Positions 14,781 through 30,091 of a DNA stretch of 64,000 nucleotides are shown in pieces. Location of the stretch: positions 1 through 64,000 of the forward strand of contig CACVQR010000005.1 in the NCBI GenBank assembly GCA_902756345.1, in the 5' to 3' direction. The notes below the pieces were generated by a model. The model had not been told where the DNA came from. It searched no databases and was given only the letters and a program-made list of their open reading frames with translations. Source of the DNA: Fibrobacter succinogenes. Lineage in GTDB: Bacteria > Fibrobacterota > Fibrobacteria > Fibrobacterales > Fibrobacteraceae. Made by a program: the position numbers and the translations under genes. The stretch's first letter is position 1; each line of letters starts with the position of its first letter.

Positions 14781-16013
14781 ATGAACGAAAGAATCTTAGA
14801 CTTATTTACGAAAGACGCTTTGGAAACGGCTCGGGCGAATAACACTTACCGCTCGATGCGCTTGATGGAAACGCCGGAATCGTCGCGGGTAAAAATCCGT
14901 ATGCCAAGTGGCGCTTTGCAGGAACAGATTCTGCTGGCGTCCAATTCTTATCTGGACTTGGTGAACGTGGACGAACTCAAGCAGGCGATGGCCCAGGCGG
15001 TTTTGGAGTGGGGGACTGGTAGCGGCGGCGCTCGCCTTACGACAGGCAACAAGACTCCGCATCAGGAATTAGAGGAATTTATCGCGAAATTCAAGGGCGA
15101 AGAATCCGCTATTACCTTCAATACGGGCTACATGGCGAATGTCGGTACGATTTCGGCTTTGTGTGGCAAGAGCGACTTTGTCTTTAGCGATGAACTGAAC
15201 CACGCGAGCATTATCGACGGAATTAGGTTATCGCGAGCCAAATGCTTTGTTTACAAGCATAACGATATGGCGGATTTGGAACGTGTGATTTCGGCGGCCA
15301 AGGCAGAATTTAGCACACGTGAAATGCCTGCAAAACAAGATGCGCGGCCCTTCCGCGGGCTTATCGTGACGGATGCTGTTTTCAGCATGGATGGCGACCT
15401 TGCGAATTTGCCGGAACTCCTACGGATTGCTAGGGAGCAGGGCGTTTTGTTGATGATTGATGAAGCGCACGCCACGGGCGTGCTCGGCAAGACCGGGCGA
15501 GGCCTTGCCGAACACTACGGCTGTGCTCATGCCGATGTAACCGTTGGTACATTGAGCAAAGCCGTCGCCGCCGAGGGCGGCTTCGTGGCGGGCAAGCAGC
15601 AACTGATTGATTTCCTCCGCAACAAGGCACGCAGTTTTATCTTTACGACGGCGATGGCTCCTGCCGTTGCCGCTGCCGCCTGCAATAACTTGCACTACAT
15701 CGATGCGCATCCAGAACGCGTGCAGAACTTGCGCGATAACGTGAAATTTTTCTGCGATGCCTTGCAGCAAGAAGGCGTGAACGTTGATCAGTCCCTGTCT
15801 GCAATTGTTCCGATACTCATCGGAGACGAAGGCCGTGCACTTAAAATATCCGCCGCACTCCAGGATGCGGGAATCCTGATTCCTGCCATTCGTTACCCGA
15901 CAGTCGCCAAGGGCCAAGCCCGCCTGCGCGCAAGCCTAATGGCAACGCACACGCACGAACAGCTTCAAACTGCCGCAACAACCATTGCTAAAACCATAAA
16001 AAACTTTGATTAA
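14781..16013 (+). CDS. bioF: BioF, 8-amino-7-oxononanoate synthase
   Basis: The 410-aa alpha-oxoamine synthase has ASNSYLDLV, WGTGSGGARLTTG, the cofactor motif DEAHATGVLG and the PLP lysine in GTLSKAVAAEGGF (Lys260). It condenses pimeloyl-CoA with alanine to form KAPA. The start at 14781 is chosen because upstream in-frame sequence comes from the intergenic repeat and is not part of the family. The second residue of the usual GTLGKA motif region differs (TLSKA), a common variation. It sits between bioW and bioD. Confidence 0.93.
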   Translation: MNERILDLFTKDALETARANNTYRSMRLMETPESSRVKIRMPSGALQEQILLASNSYLDLVNVDELKQAMAQAVLEWGTGSGGARLTTGNKTPHQELEEFIAKFKGEESAITFNTGYMANVGTISALCGKSDFVFSDELNHASIIDGIRLSRAKCFVYKHNDMADLERVISAAKAEFSTREMPAKQDARPFRGLIVTDAVFSMDGDLANLPELLRIAREQGVLLMIDEAHATGVLGKTGRGLAEHYGCAHADVTVGTLSKAVAAEGGFVAGKQQLIDFLRNKARSFIFTTAMAPAVAAAACNNLHYIDAHPERVQNLRDNVKFFCDALQQEGVNVDQSLSAIVPILIGDEGRALKISAALQDAGILIPAIRYPTVAKGQARLRASLMATHTHEQLQTAATTIAKTIKNFD

Positions 16014-16017
16014 AAAT

Positions 16018-16728
16018 ATGCCCCTCAAAAATCTTTTGTCTTTCGTCTCTCATCTTTCGTCTAAACCTAAGGGTTATTTCGTTACAGCCACCGGAACCGA
16101 TGTCGGCAAAACATTCATCACCGCCCTCCTTGTAAAAAAGTGGCGCGATTCCGGCATTGATGCGGGCTATTATAAGGCTGCCCTCAGCGGCGCAGAACTC
16201 CGCGACGGCAAATGGGTTGCAGGTGATGCCGATTACGTGAAACGCATCGCAAATCTTCCCGATACGCAAGAACAACTCGTGAGTTATGTCTATAAAGAAG
16301 CGGTCTCGCCGCATCTCGCTGCCCGCAAAGAAGGCAATCCAGTAGAACTCGCGAAAGTCAAAGCCGATTTTGATGCGGCCTGCGTTCGCCACGAATTTGT
16401 TTTTGCGGAAGGCAGCGGCGGAATCATTTGCCCCATCCGCTACGATGACCAGAAAGTATTCCTCGTCGATATTATGAAAATGTTGGACCTTCCGCTGGTT
16501 ATTGTTACGACAGCGGCTCTCGGCTCCATTAACGCTTGCGTACTTACGGTGGAGTATGCTCGCAGCTGTGGCCTCGATGTTCGCGGCCTCATCGTGAACC
16601 GCTACGGCTCTAGCGGTAACCTCGAAATGGAAGACGACAACATCCGCATGATGCAAGACCTGACGGGGCTTGAAATCCTTGCAAAAGTAAAAAACGGCGA
16701 CACCGATCTAGGTGTGCAACCGTTTTAA
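16018..16728 (+). CDS. bioD: BioD, dethiobiotin synthetase
   Basis: The ATP-binding start GYFVTATGTDVGKTFIT and the segments YYKAALSG, EGSGGIICPI and LGSINACVLTVEYAR identify BioD, which closes the ureido ring of dethiobiotin. BioD normally begins right at the FVTxTDTxVGKT motif. Here about 18 extra residues (MPLKNLLSFVSHLSSKPK) precede it, encoded by a TCTTTCGTCTCTCATCTTTC word repeat that also occurs between genes. The start follows the bioF stop by 4 bases. bioB is not in the window. Confidence 0.93.
   Translation: MPLKNLLSFVSHLSSKPKGYFVTATGTDVGKTFITALLVKKWRDSGIDAGYYKAALSGAELRDGKWVAGDADYVKRIANLPDTQEQLVSYVYKEAVSPHLAARKEGNPVELAKVKADFDAACVRHEFVFAEGSGGIICPIRYDDQKVFLVDIMKMLDLPLVIVTTAALGSINACVLTVEYARSCGLDVRGLIVNRYGSSGNLEMEDDNIRMMQDLTGLEILAKVKNGDTDLGVQPF
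16031..16064. repeat. CTTTCGTC word repeat inside the 5' end of bioD
   Basis: This string has the words TCTTTCGTCTC and ATCTTTCGTCT. Similar text occurs between genes at 36133-36178. Here it is translated as part of the BioD N-terminal extension. Confidence 0.5.
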
Positions 16729-16754
16729 AAACTAAAGAAACAAATCAGTCGGCG

Positions 16755-17867
16755 TTACGATGCGTCGATATCGGCGGCGATATGTAAATCGTAGTCGGGG
16801 TAGGCTTCGCCGATTTCCTTGTGCAGAATGTCCAGGCCTTCTTGCGGCTTGACCTCGAAATTCATGACCACATCAAAACGCATGGTGCGGTCTTCAAGGT
16901 TCACATAAAAGCCGTGGAGTTGCAATGCCCAAGGGTGCTCCTTTACCAACTTCAGCACGTTGCTGCGAATTTTGGCAGCTTCGTCATTCTTGGTGTTGTG
17001 TGAATACACGCCTACGCCCGTGAGAATCACGCCGGTTTCTTTGAGTACGCGTGCCTGTACCCTGCGGGTCAGTACGTCAACTTCTTCGACGGTCATGGTA
17101 TCGGGGAGTTCCAAGTGCACGGAACCGAGAAACTTGTCTGGACCGTAATTGTTGAGAATGACGTCGTAGGCTCCGCGGACTTGCGGTTCTTCGGTGAGTA
17201 GCGCCTTGATTTTCTTGACCAGGTCGCCATCGGCGCGCTTGCCCAGAATGTCGTCCAGGGTTTCGATCAGCATGCCTATACCTGACTTGATGATGAATCC
17301 TGAAATCACGAGGCCCACGTAGGCTTCAAGTGAAATTCCCGTGAGGATGAAGACGATGGCTGATGCCAGCACCGAAAGGGAGAGGATGGCGTCGAACAGC
17401 GCGTCTGCACCCGATGCTACGAGCGCTCCCGAATTCACGCGCTCCCCCTGGCGTTTCACGAATTTGCCGAGCACGAGTTTTACCACCACCGCCGAGGCGA
17501 TAATCACCAGCGAGACGGTGGAGTAGTCCGCTGCTTCGGGGTGGATGATTTTCTTGACGGATTCCACCGCCGAGGTACCGCCGGCGTAAAGCACGATTGC
17601 CGCAACTACCATTGCACTCAGGTATTCGATTCGACCGTAACCGAGCGGGTGTTTTTTGTCGGGCAACTTGTTCGAAAGTTTTGCGCCCACAATCGTAATG
17701 ACCGAGGACAAAGCGTCAGAAAGGTTGTTCACCGCATCGAGCGTCACGGCGATGGAATTTGTTGCAAAACCGACGAAAGCCTTGAACGTCGACAGCACGA
17801 TGTTTGCCGCGATGCCGATGATGCTTGTCCGGACAATGACCTTTTGGCGGTTCTCCGCTTCGTTCAT
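16755..17867 (-). CDS. Cation diffusion facilitator transporter
   Basis: The 370-aa protein has six membrane helices with the CDF metal-site motifs TLDAVNNLSDALSS (helix 2) and SGADALFDAILS (helix 5), the HPLGYGRIEYLSAM loop, and a cytosolic C-terminal domain. The HxxxD and NxxxD variants here differ from strict zinc exporters and could fit Mn, Fe or Co as well as Zn. The proteins export divalent metal in exchange for protons. It converges with bioD and diverges from the CE1 esterase. The start follows an AAAAAAGGATCAGA segment. Confidence 0.88.
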   Translation of the reverse strand: MNEAENRQKVIVRTSIIGIAANIVLSTFKAFVGFATNSIAVTLDAVNNLSDALSSVITIVGAKLSNKLPDKKHPLGYGRIEYLSAMVVAAIVLYAGGTSAVESVKKIIHPEAADYSTVSLVIIASAVVVKLVLGKFVKRQGERVNSGALVASGADALFDAILSLSVLASAIVFILTGISLEAYVGLVISGFIIKSGIGMLIETLDDILGKRADGDLVKKIKALLTEEPQVRGAYDVILNNYGPDKFLGSVHLELPDTMTVEEVDVLTRRVQARVLKETGVILTGVGVYSHNTKNDEAAKIRSNVLKLVKEHPWALQLHGFYVNLEDRTMRFDVVMNFEVKPQEGLDILHKEIGEAYPDYDLHIAADIDAS

Positions 17868-18020
17868 AAAATCTGATCCTTTTTTTAACGGAAATTAGAA
17901 ATAAATGACCTTTGGAATTTTTTGTGGACAGCGATGTCAACGGAAAAAAGTTTACATGCGAGCGGAACAATTTTTTTGAAAGTATTTTCTGGAATAGAAA
18001 ATCAAAAAAGGAGTGGTTTT

Positions 18021-19478
18021 ATGAATCATGCTCTATGGACCGGTGTGTCCGTTGGCGTTATTATGGCGTTGTCTGCAATGTCGGCGAATGCGTTTACCCT
18101 GACAGGCAAGGTGAGCGATGATAGTGGCAAGGCTATCCGTGGCGCAGATGTTTTGCTTGTTCAAAAAGGCCTCAATGCGAAAACGGATGCCTCGGGCGCG
18201 TTCACGATTCACCAGGACGAGGAATCGCAGGCATTGGCGAGCAGGACTGCTGTCGGATATCTCTCCGTGAACAACGGCATCCTATCGTTTTCGCAGGGGC
18301 AAAATTCTCCGGTACAGGTGCAGATTTTCGACGTGTTCGGAAACCGCCTGCTGAATGAAACTCTCTACGGCTCGGGGACGGTTGACATGAAGTCTTCCGT
18401 GAAAGCGCAGGGCAAGTATTTCGCGCGCGTCCGCGTAGGTAGCGCTTCGCAAACGTTCCAGTTTGTCGCCGATGGAAGTTTCAATACGGCATTCGGCGCG
18501 AAGTCCGGAGCAAAGGCGCTTCTCAAGGTGGGCGATTCGGACAATCTGCGCGTTGTTGCCGACGGTTTCGACACCCTCAATGTAAAGCTCGACAATCTTG
18601 ACACGAATCTTGCGCTTACGCTCAAGAAAACCGCACCGCCGCAACCGCAGTACGAATACGGATGGGGCCTCAAGAACGACCCGGTCCCCACTCGTGGTTG
18701 TGGCAAGGACACGAAACTTGATTACAAGTATCGTGGCGACAAGCCCTACATTGATTTCAGGTGGAGCAAGGGCGTGCGTACCGTGCGTATTGACATGCCG
18801 AAAAGTTACGACAAGAACAAACCGTACAAACTCATTTTCGGAATGCAGTGCATGGGCGGAGCCGGAAGTATCGTGCAAGATGAAGGCTATCATGGCCTCA
18901 AATGGATTGACAAGAACGAAACCGCAATTTTCGTTGCGCCCGAAGGCAATGGAAACCAGCTGCCCTGGGGGCAGGATGATTACCTCCTGTTTGACGAACT
19001 CCTCGCATATCTCGAAGGCAACTTCTGCATCGATTCGAGCCGCGTTTTTTCCACGGGATTCAGCTACGGCGCCATGTTCAGCAATGGCCTTTCGTGGAAC
19101 CACCAGGACGTGCTCCGCGCAGTGGCCGTTTACGAAACCGCGGAACGCAACATCTGGCTCCCGCAGCGCAAGAAAATGGGAATCGGCTGGATGGGCGTGC
19201 TCGGCCTCGATGATGGCATGTGCACCCCTGAAATGGGCAGGAACGCGCGTGACATCATCTTGACTCTCAACTCCGAAGGCGGCAAGGCGAAGAACGAACG
19301 CGCCGAAGAAGCCCAGCGCAACGCCCCGCACAAGTGCTACGACTACACGACCGTCGAGGAAAGATTCCCCGTTCGCTGGTGCACGCAGAGCGGCGGCCAC
19401 ATTTGGGACCACAAGGACCCCGGCCAGCAGCAGTCCTGGGTGCCACAAGCTACGTGGGAATTTTTCGAGAAGTTCTAG
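18021..19478 (+). CDS. Secreted CE1-type esterase (feruloyl/acetylxylan esterase-like)
   Basis: The start at 18021 follows AAAAAAGGAGTGG and encodes a signal peptide ending SANA. Next come a carboxypeptidase-regulatory-like beta domain (FTLTGKVSDDSGKAIRGADV), then a short beta module (SPVQVQIFDVFGNRLLNETL to GKYFARVRVG) of the kind Fibrobacter enzymes usually carry at the C-terminus. The catalytic domain follows, with a nucleophile in GFSYGAM (Ser348) and a late SGGHIWD histidine. CE1 enzymes remove ferulic or acetyl groups from xylan. It lies next to a GH30 xylanase, a fitting partner. Confidence 0.87.
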   Translation: MNHALWTGVSVGVIMALSAMSANAFTLTGKVSDDSGKAIRGADVLLVQKGLNAKTDASGAFTIHQDEESQALASRTAVGYLSVNNGILSFSQGQNSPVQVQIFDVFGNRLLNETLYGSGTVDMKSSVKAQGKYFARVRVGSASQTFQFVADGSFNTAFGAKSGAKALLKVGDSDNLRVVADGFDTLNVKLDNLDTNLALTLKKTAPPQPQYEYGWGLKNDPVPTRGCGKDTKLDYKYRGDKPYIDFRWSKGVRTVRIDMPKSYDKNKPYKLIFGMQCMGGAGSIVQDEGYHGLKWIDKNETAIFVAPEGNGNQLPWGQDDYLLFDELLAYLEGNFCIDSSRVFSTGFSYGAMFSNGLSWNHQDVLRAVAVYETAERNIWLPQRKKMGIGWMGVLGLDDGMCTPEMGRNARDIILTLNSEGGKAKNERAEEAQRNAPHKCYDYTTVEERFPVRWCTQSGGHIWDHKDPGQQQSWVPQATWEFFEKF

Positions 19479-19592
19479 CGGATAAATACATCATTCTGTT
19501 GTCAATTTATCAAAACGAATTCGAATAAAGCCTTATATTAAACGAATTTTTCAACTTATTTTATAGTAAGTAAAGTTCGTATGGGAGGCTTT

Positions 19593-21089
19593 ATGTCGTT
19601 TTCAATTAAGGAATTTCCCTTTTTTGCAGGTTTTGTCGCGTTTTTGGGCACCCTCGCCAGTGCGGCAACGATTAACGTAGATATCGGCAAGGAATACCAG
19701 CGCATCAGCGGCTTTGGGGCCGCCTCGGCATGGGCCGGTTCCATCACCGACAAGAATGCCGCCTTCCTTTGGGACTCCACCAGTGGCGCCGGGCTTACGC
19801 TGCACCGCATCCGTATCGCCCCGGACGGCACCACATCTGAAACGAGTATCGCAAAAAAGGCGAGTGAATACGGCGTCAAGGTCTGGGCAGCCCCGTGGAC
19901 ATCCAGATACACCATAAATTACGACGGTGACAAAAAGCACCTGGATTTCAATCACGCTCAGGACTGGGCCAACACCATCTTGAAGTTTACGCAAGATATG
20001 CGGAAGGCTGGCGTTAATCTATATGCAATTTCGTCGCAAAACGAGCCCGACGGCACCGGAGACAACCACTACGAACCCGATGAATTGGCACGTTGGGTCG
20101 GCGACTACCTTGGCCCCACCCTCGATACCACGGGCATCAAAATTATTGGCACCGAAGCTATCAACTGGTATGGATTCCCCAATTACAAAAAAGCTTTCTT
20201 CAACAACCCTGCCGCCTTGAAATACACGGACATTTTTGGGACGCACGAATACGGCGGAGACCCGGCCGCTTACCCCGAAATTCACGAAGCCGGCAAGGAA
20301 TTCTGGGAAACCGAAGTCTATGATCTTGGAAGTAACAAGGAAGACGTGGGCATGGGAAGTGCTCTCCGCGTTGCAGGTGTAATCCATGACGCCCTGACTA
20401 TTGCGAACATGAACGCCTGGCATTTTTGGTGGATTTATTCCTGCAGCGAAGCCAGCTGCGGCAACGGAGCCCTCTGGCCGCAAGGACAAGGCAACCCCGA
20501 CAATGTGGAGCCTACCAAGCGACTCTGGGTCATGGGGAACTTCAGCCGCTTCGCGCGACCCGGCTCCTGGAGAATCGACGCCACCAAGAATCCGGAAGCA
20601 AACGTAAAGGTCACCGCCTACCGCGACTCCCTCAAGACGAAAATCGCAGTCGTCATTCTCAATTCCAAAAACGAGGAATTCAAGGCGGACTTTGATTTCG
20701 GAAACACAAAAATTGGAAGTTTTAAACCCTACGTCACCGACGACAATAGTAACCTCAAGGAAGGAAGCGAAGTCAAGGTTGATGGTACAAAGTGCAGTTA
20801 CAGCGTCCCGGCCCGCAGTGCAACGACCGTCGAATTCGTTCTGTGGCAAGAACCAAAGGTAGAACCGCCTTCAGACTCTACCGATGCAATTGCCTTCGGG
20901 ACGCATGCTGCGCCCCAAGGCCTTCAAAGTACATATAAAGTATTTAGCCTGCTCGGCGCGTTCATCGGTGAATTCCAAGCCGGACATATCGGCGATCTCC
21001 GCAACGCCATGACAAACGCAGGCTTAAGCCGCGGTGTGTACATGGTCAAATGCAGCAATGCAAAAATGCAACATATGATTTTGAAATAG
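19593..21089 (+). CDS. Secreted GH30 glucuronoxylanase
   Basis: The ATG at 19593 follows GGAGGC and opens a signal peptide ending LASA. The GH30 fold begins with INVDIGKEYQRISGFGAASAW. The acid/base is Glu151 in SSQNEPDG and the likely nucleophile Glu241 in FWETEVYD. The side beta domain follows and the protein ends with a sorting-type module (YKVFSLLGAFIGEFQ to RGVYMVKC). Members of this subfamily cut xylan, often at methylglucuronic acid branches. With the adjacent CE1 esterase it forms a small xylan-degrading pair. Confidence 0.9.
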   Translation: MSFSIKEFPFFAGFVAFLGTLASAATINVDIGKEYQRISGFGAASAWAGSITDKNAAFLWDSTSGAGLTLHRIRIAPDGTTSETSIAKKASEYGVKVWAAPWTSRYTINYDGDKKHLDFNHAQDWANTILKFTQDMRKAGVNLYAISSQNEPDGTGDNHYEPDELARWVGDYLGPTLDTTGIKIIGTEAINWYGFPNYKKAFFNNPAALKYTDIFGTHEYGGDPAAYPEIHEAGKEFWETEVYDLGSNKEDVGMGSALRVAGVIHDALTIANMNAWHFWWIYSCSEASCGNGALWPQGQGNPDNVEPTKRLWVMGNFSRFARPGSWRIDATKNPEANVKVTAYRDSLKTKIAVVILNSKNEEFKADFDFGNTKIGSFKPYVTDDNSNLKEGSEVKVDGTKCSYSVPARSATTVEFVLWQEPKVEPPSDSTDAIAFGTHAAPQGLQSTYKVFSLLGAFIGEFQAGHIGDLRNAMTNAGLSRGVYMVKCSNAKMQHMILK

Positions 21090-21118
21090 CCCAATTCAAG
21101 ATATAGGGTTAGTTAAAG

Positions 21119-21148
21119 CAAAAAACGCAGGCTCGTGTTGAGTCTGCG
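21119..21148 (-). terminator. Rho-independent terminator of carA-pyrG-carB
   Basis: On the minus strand the stem CGCAGACTC/GAGCCTGCG (one mismatch, loop AACAC) is followed by TTTTTTGC. It lies about 70 bases after the carB stop. Confidence 0.75.
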
Positions 21149-21162
21149 CTTAATGCTTTAGA

Positions 21163-21209
21163 TCCTTCGACGGAGTTTATCCTGAGCTTGTCGAAGGACT
21201 CAGGATGAC
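21163..21209. repeat. Dispersed repeat of the GTCATCCTGAG type
   Basis: Inverted arms TCCTTCGAC and GTCGAAGGA flank TATCCTGAGCTT, followed by CTCAGGATGACA. It is the second copy of the family noted at 14725-14773. Confidence 0.7.
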
Positions 21210-21217
21210 ATGTTGTA

Positions 21218-27336
<6,119 letters not shown>

Positions 27337-27348
27337 ATATTGCTCGCG

Positions 27349-27609
27349 TTAAGTGAAAACTTGTTTTGTAATGTCATTCTGGAGCCCTGTAAGGGTGATA
27401 GAATCCATATGGACCCTATCGCGCGGCGTGGCCTTGCTCCAGGGTGACAGTAAAAAATAAAGGCAAAAGCCAAATGCTTTTGCCAAACGATTGAAAAAAT
27501 TAAAGACGGAAATGAAAATCAGATGCCCGGGGAGAGTCGGCTGGTTCCGTTGCGAGATGGCTGCAACGGCTGCGCTCTGGTGTGCCACGATGGTTTCCGA
27601 TATTTTCAT
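27349..27609 (-). CDS. Possible pyrimidine-operon leader peptide
   Basis: An 86-codon frame starts at an ATG 9 bases after a TATATT box and ends 12 bases before carA. The coding strand has a U-rich stretch (FISVFNFF region, about 27500-27530) just before a terminator hairpin (27452-27484) that lies inside the frame. This resembles the E. coli pyrBI leader, where slow transcription at U-rich tracts under low UTP lets the ribosome reach and disrupt the terminator. The peptide itself matches no family, and its last third is built from an intergenic repeat. Confidence 0.45.
   Translation of the reverse strand: MKISETIVAHQSAAVAAISQRNQPTLPGHLIFISVFNFFNRLAKAFGFCLYFLLSPWSKATPRDRVHMDSITLTGLQNDITKQVFT
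27360..27450. repeat. GTCATTCTGGAGC-type intergenic repeat
   Basis: Inverted ends ATGTCATTCTGGAGCCC and GCTCCAGGGTGACA flank a middle containing the nested palindrome-like ATAGAATCCATATGGACCCTA. It belongs to the same broad class as the other GTCAT-ended repeats and sits between the attenuator hairpin and carA. Confidence 0.6.
27452..27484 (-). terminator. Attenuator-type terminator before carA
   Basis: On the minus strand GGCAAAAGC pairs with GCTTTTGCC around a 5-base loop and is followed by TTTATTTTTT. It is about 115 bases upstream of carA, within a possible leader ORF and after a U-rich stretch, so it is placed to control the pyrimidine operon. Confidence 0.75.
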
Positions 27610-27790
27610 CGGGCTCAAAATATAGTAAATCTTGAGCCAAGGGAGGAAGAGTGTTTTTGAATAATTTTTTTGAGTCACGAGGGGTTAAACTTTTTTAAAA
27701 GCATCCGCCGGCGCGGGGCCGACGAATTGCATTTTGAGGTTCGGATTATTATGAGGTTTTGGAGTACAATTAGTAAATAAATTGGCATTT

Positions 27791-27815
27791 GGCTGCGCAC
27801 CTTCGACGCGCAGCC
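27791..27815 (-). terminator. Hairpin after glnN
   Basis: The arms GGCTGCGC and GCGCAGCC form a strong stem 16 bases past the glnN stop. The U-run on the minus strand is poor, so its strength as a terminator is uncertain. Confidence 0.5.
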
Positions 27816-27830
27816 GATGTTATTCATCTA

Positions 27831-29951
27831 CTAATAGATGAACAACATCTCACGATACTTCGGCAGCGGCCACTTTTCGTCGGGCACGATGCTTTCGATC
27901 TTGTCCACGATAATGCGGAGGTTTGCCATAGCGTCGAGAATGACTTCGTGCTTTTCGCCGAGGGCGGTTTCCATCTGGGCGACTGCGGCTTCAAGTTCCT
28001 TGAGCTTGTCGCCGAGTTCGCGAGCGTAACCGTCTACAGCGTAGAAGCCCTGGCCCTTAGCTAACTCGTTGGTCTTCAATGCGTTAGAGTAGGCGCAGAG
28101 TACCTGCGGGAGCACCACGTTCTTCGCGATGTCGAAAGCGATCTTGCCTTCGATGTGAATCTTCTTGTGGTAATCTTCCATGTTGACTTCGTAGCGGGAG
28201 TCGAGTTCGCGCTTGTTGAACACGCCGTACTTTTCGAACAGAGCCACGTTTTCCTTCTTGGCGAGGGCCTGGAGGGCTTCCATGGTGGTGCGAACGTTCG
28301 GGAGGCCGCGCTTGGCAGCTTCTTCGACCCATTCGTCGGTGTAGCCGTTGCCGTTGAAAATCACGCGCTTGTGTTCCTTCACGATCTTCTGCAACAGGTT
28401 CTGCAGTTCTTCGTGGAACTTGTCGGCCGGAACGCTCTGCAGCTTGTCGGCGATGAGGTCGAAGGCTTCGGCGACGATGGTGTTGAGGATAACGTTTGGT
28501 TCGGAGCAACTCTGGCTAGAACCCGGAGCGCGGAATTCGAACTTGTTGCCGGTGAAGGCGAACGGAGAAGTACGGTTACGGTCGGTAGCGTCGCGCGGGA
28601 GCGGCGGGAGAGTGTCAGAACCGAGCTTCAGTGCACCGGCCTGCTTGCTGGACTTCGGATCGCCCTTTTCGAGCTGGTCGATGACGTCGGCGAGCTGGTC
28701 GCCCAGGTACATGGAGATGATTGCCGGAGGAGCTTCGTTGGCACCGAGACGGTGGTCGTTACCGGCGCTAGCGACTGCCATGCGGAGTAAGTCGGCGTGG
28801 GTGTCGACAGCGTAGATGACAGCGCAGAGCGTGGTGAGGAAGATGGCGTTCTGGTGCGGGTCCTTGCCCGGGTTCAACAGGTTCACCTTGCCGTAGTTCA
28901 CGGACCAGTTGTTGTGCTTGCCGGAACCGTTGATGCCGGCGAACGGCTTTTCGTGCAGCAGGCAAACGAGTCCGTGGCGGTCGGCAACCTGGCGGAGCAC
29001 TTCCATAATCTGCATGTTGTGGTCGCAAGCGAGGTTCACTTCCTCGAACATCGGGGCAAGTTCGAACTGTGCAGGAGCGACTTCGTTGTGGCGGGTCTTG
29101 GCCGGAATGCCGAGCTTCCAGAGTTCCTTTTCAACGTCGTTCATGAAGTTGATGATGCGAGCCGGAATGCTACCGAAGTAGTGGTCTTCCATCTGCTGGT
29201 GCTTGGCAGGGGCTGCACCGAACAAGGTGCGACCGGCCTGGTACAGGTCCGGGCGCTGCAGGTAGAAACGCTTGTCAATCAAGAAATATTCCTGTTCGGC
29301 ACCGAGAGTGACGGTGACCTTCTGCTGAGCGACGCCGAAGAGACCCATAAGGCGGTCGGCGGACTTCTGGAGAGCCTGAATGGAACGGAGAAGCGGAGTC
29401 TTCTTGTCCAAGGCTTCGCCGGTGTAGCTACAGAATGCGGTCGGGATGCAAAGCGTTGCGCCGTTGCCGTGGCGCTTGATGAAGGCCGGAGAGGTCGGAT
29501 CCCAGGCGGTATAGCCGCGGGCTTCGAAAGTAGAGCGGAGGCCGCCGCTCGGGAAAGACGATGCGTCCGGTTCGCCGACGATCAGGTTCTTGCCGCTGAA
29601 GGCCATGATGGCCTTGCCGTTTTCGGGTTCCAGGAAGGAATCGTGTTTTTCGGCGGTGGAACCGGTGAGGGGCTGGAACCAGTGCGTAAAGTGGGTGGCG
29701 CCGCGGTCGATGGCCCATTTTTTTATGGCATGTGCCACTTCGTTCGCGATGCTCGCGTCAAGCGGTGCGCCCTCGTCGATGGTGGCGAAAAGCTTCTTGC
29801 AGATGTCCTTGGGCAGGTAGGCGCGCATGGCCTCTGCGTTAAAGACATCCTCTCCGTAAAAGTCGAGGCTTGCGGGGGCGGCAGGCATATTTTCGCCTGC
29901 GTTTTCGCTCGCGATTTCCTTGATGGCTTTTAATCTGTATTCGTTGCTCAT
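27831..29951 (-). CDS. glnN: Type III glutamine synthetase (GlnN)
   Basis: At 706 aa it has the length of GSIII rather than GSI (about 450). GSIII features include the N-terminal [49 protein letters not shown] and [18 protein letters not shown]. It assimilates ammonia into glutamine using ATP. GSIII is typical of Bacteroidetes, Fibrobacter and some clostridia. The start follows AGGAGATTGCC. It stands alone between the pyrimidine operon and a FISUMP gene. Confidence 0.95.
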   Translation of the reverse strand: MSNEYRLKAIKEIASENAGENMPAAPASLDFYGEDVFNAEAMRAYLPKDICKKLFATIDEGAPLDASIANEVAHAIKKWAIDRGATHFTHWFQPLTGSTAEKHDSFLEPENGKAIMAFSGKNLIVGEPDASSFPSGGLRSTFEARGYTAWDPTSPAFIKRHGNGATLCIPTAFCSYTGEALDKKTPLLRSIQALQKSADRLMGLFGVAQQKVTVTLGAEQEYFLIDKRFYLQRPDLYQAGRTLFGAAPAKHQQMEDHYFGSIPARIINFMNDVEKELWKLGIPAKTRHNEVAPAQFELAPMFEEVNLACDHNMQIMEVLRQVADRHGLVCLLHEKPFAGINGSGKHNNWSVNYGKVNLLNPGKDPHQNAIFLTTLCAVIYAVDTHADLLRMAVASAGNDHRLGANEAPPAIISMYLGDQLADVIDQLEKGDPKSSKQAGALKLGSDTLPPLPRDATDRNRTSPFAFTGNKFEFRAPGSSQSCSEPNVILNTIVAEAFDLIADKLQSVPADKFHEELQNLLQKIVKEHKRVIFNGNGYTDEWVEEAAKRGLPNVRTTMEALQALAKKENVALFEKYGVFNKRELDSRYEVNMEDYHKKIHIEGKIAFDIAKNVVLPQVLCAYSNALKTNELAKGQGFYAVDGYARELGDKLKELEAAVAQMETALGEKHEVILDAMANLRIIVDKIESIVPDEKWPLPKYREMLFIY

Positions 29952-30009
29952 GGCAATCTCCTATGAATTTTGTTTTCGGTGCCATAAAAGCAAAACGCGT
30001 GCCAAAATC

Positions 30010-30039
30010 AAAAAGTGGCGAATTCTTTGTAGAATCGCC
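30010..30039 (-). terminator. Terminator after the FISUMP fusion gene
   Basis: On the minus strand GGCGATTCT and AGAATTCGCC pair with one bulge, followed by ACTTTTT. It lies about 50 bases beyond the stop of the minus-strand gene at 30092. A T-run on the plus side also exists, but no plus-strand gene ends here. Confidence 0.65.
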
Positions 30040-30091
30040 AAATTTCTTTTTTTTACAAAAATTCAATCTTTTTCAAAAATTGAAAATTCGC

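Noticed and set aside
27758-27769. TTTGGAGTACAA, close to the shared promoter element
   Set aside because: No plus-strand gene follows, since the next gene is glnN on the minus strand, and one key base differs.
28797-29933. 378-aa plus-strand frame opposite glnN
   Set aside because: It is a mirror frame of the GSIII gene.
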